Part shown: in pieces, positions 5,197 to 5,450 of the stretch
How the letters are laid out: each line of letters opens with the position of its first letter
Position numbering within the stretch: position 1 is the first letter of the stretch
Assembly (NCBI RefSeq): GCF_902490045.1
Contig: NZ_CABUCJ010000144.1
Span: 1 to 5,450, forward strand
Source of the DNA: an uncultured Anaerotruncus sp.
GTDB taxonomy: Bacteria; Bacillota; Clostridia; Oscillospirales; Ruminococcaceae
Direction: 5' to 3'
Length of the DNA: 5,450 nt
Made by a program: the position numbers and the translations under genes
The notes under the pieces: model-generated
Told to the model about the DNA's origin: nothing
The model's input: only the letters and a program-made list of their open reading frames with translations
The model's database searches: none

Positions 5197-5450
5197 CTAT
5201 TCCTTCACGGCTGCCAAAAGCGCGCCGGTTTTGTCGGTTTTTTCCCAGCTGACGCCCAAATCCTCGCGGCCCATGTGCCCGTAGGCGGCGAGCTGCCGGT
5301 AGATCGGGCGGCGAAGGCCGAGGGTCCGGATGATCGCCGCCGGACGCAGGTCGAAGACTTTGGTCACCGCCTCGGCGAGCAGGTCGTCGGCCACCGCGCC
5401 GGTGCCGAAGGTGTTGACGTTGACCGACACGGGAACTCTCAGATCGGAAG
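5197..5450 (-). CDS. metK: S-adenosylmethionine synthetase, C-terminal part (5' end outside window)
   Basis: MetK makes S-adenosylmethionine from methionine and ATP in the cytoplasm. About 80 C-terminal residues are present of a protein usually near 390-400. Recognisable blocks are PVSVNVNTFGTG, VFDLRPAAIIRTL, LRRPIYRQLAAYGHMGRED and SWEKTDKTGALL, all in the family order; the usual YGHFGR is YGHMGR here. Translation continues past the GTG at 5430-5428, which is an internal valine and not a start. The codon before Pro (GTT at 5436-5434) and everything further out no longer match the family, and 5441-5450 equals an Illumina adapter start, so the coding sequence is trustworthy only to about 5433. 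The TAG stop at 5199-5197 is followed by a hairpin terminator. Upstream control cannot be seen. Confidence 0.93.
   Translation of the reverse strand, partial: SDLRVPVSVNVNTFGTGAVADDLLAEAVTKVFDLRPAAIIRTLGLRRPIYRQLAAYGHMGREDLGVSWEKTDKTGALLAAVKE
5441..5450 (+). other. Probable residual Illumina adapter at the contig end
   Basis: The last ten bases read AGATCGGAAG, identical to the first ten bases of the common TruSeq adapter. They sit exactly at the edge of the sequence, and the metK reading frame loses family similarity just inside them. This is best explained as untrimmed adapter, not genome. Confidence 0.75.

Overview
The window reads as a piece of a high-GC, endospore-forming Firmicute, most likely a clostridial lineage of the Oscillospirales/Ruminococcaceae type. 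Three things support this: an Mbl-like MreB actin homologue, a Gram-positive RecD2/YrrC helicase, and two small CotF-type spore coat proteins. Most genes are strongly G/C-biased, and the coat genes are visibly less so. All genes lie on the minus strand, so the order of transcription runs from high to low coordinates. The last ten bases (5441-5450) match the start of a common Illumina adapter, so the right edge is probably a raw contig end.

Layout in transcription order: the 3' end of metK (S-adenosylmethionine synthetase, 5450-5197); a hairpin with a T tract (5177-5139); an unrecognised 109-residue protein with one N-terminal membrane segment (5136-4807); a consensus-like promoter (4784-4756); recD2 (4698-2476), overlapping comF (2483-1755) by 8 bases; a second consensus-like promoter (1758-1730) whose -35 box overlaps the comF stop codon; mreB/mbl (1687-671); a second hairpin with a T tract (651-609); a 60-residue coat-like protein (599-417); an 87-residue CotF-like protein (406-143); and about 140 bases holding three further hairpins but no gene. 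No gene-free stretch exceeds 300 bases. I see no tRNA, rRNA, insertion sequence or CRISPR array.

The recD2-comF pair looks like one translationally coupled transcript joining a DNA helicase with a competence-type phosphoribosyltransferase. MreB/Mbl has its own promoter but may also receive read-through from comF. The two coat genes form a tight pair in which the ribosome binding site of the second overlaps the stop codon of the first.

The most unusual feature is an arrangement seen twice. A long terminator-like hairpin starts exactly 19 bases after an upstream stop codon (metK and mreB). Its 3' arm contains the Shine-Dalgarno sequence of the next gene, and its T tract forms the spacer before that gene's ATG. 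Read-through RNA would therefore carry a masked ribosome binding site, while RNA starting within the hairpin would not. This is a structural observation with an inferred function. Other points of interest are an AT-rich patch inside recD2 and the adapter-like end.
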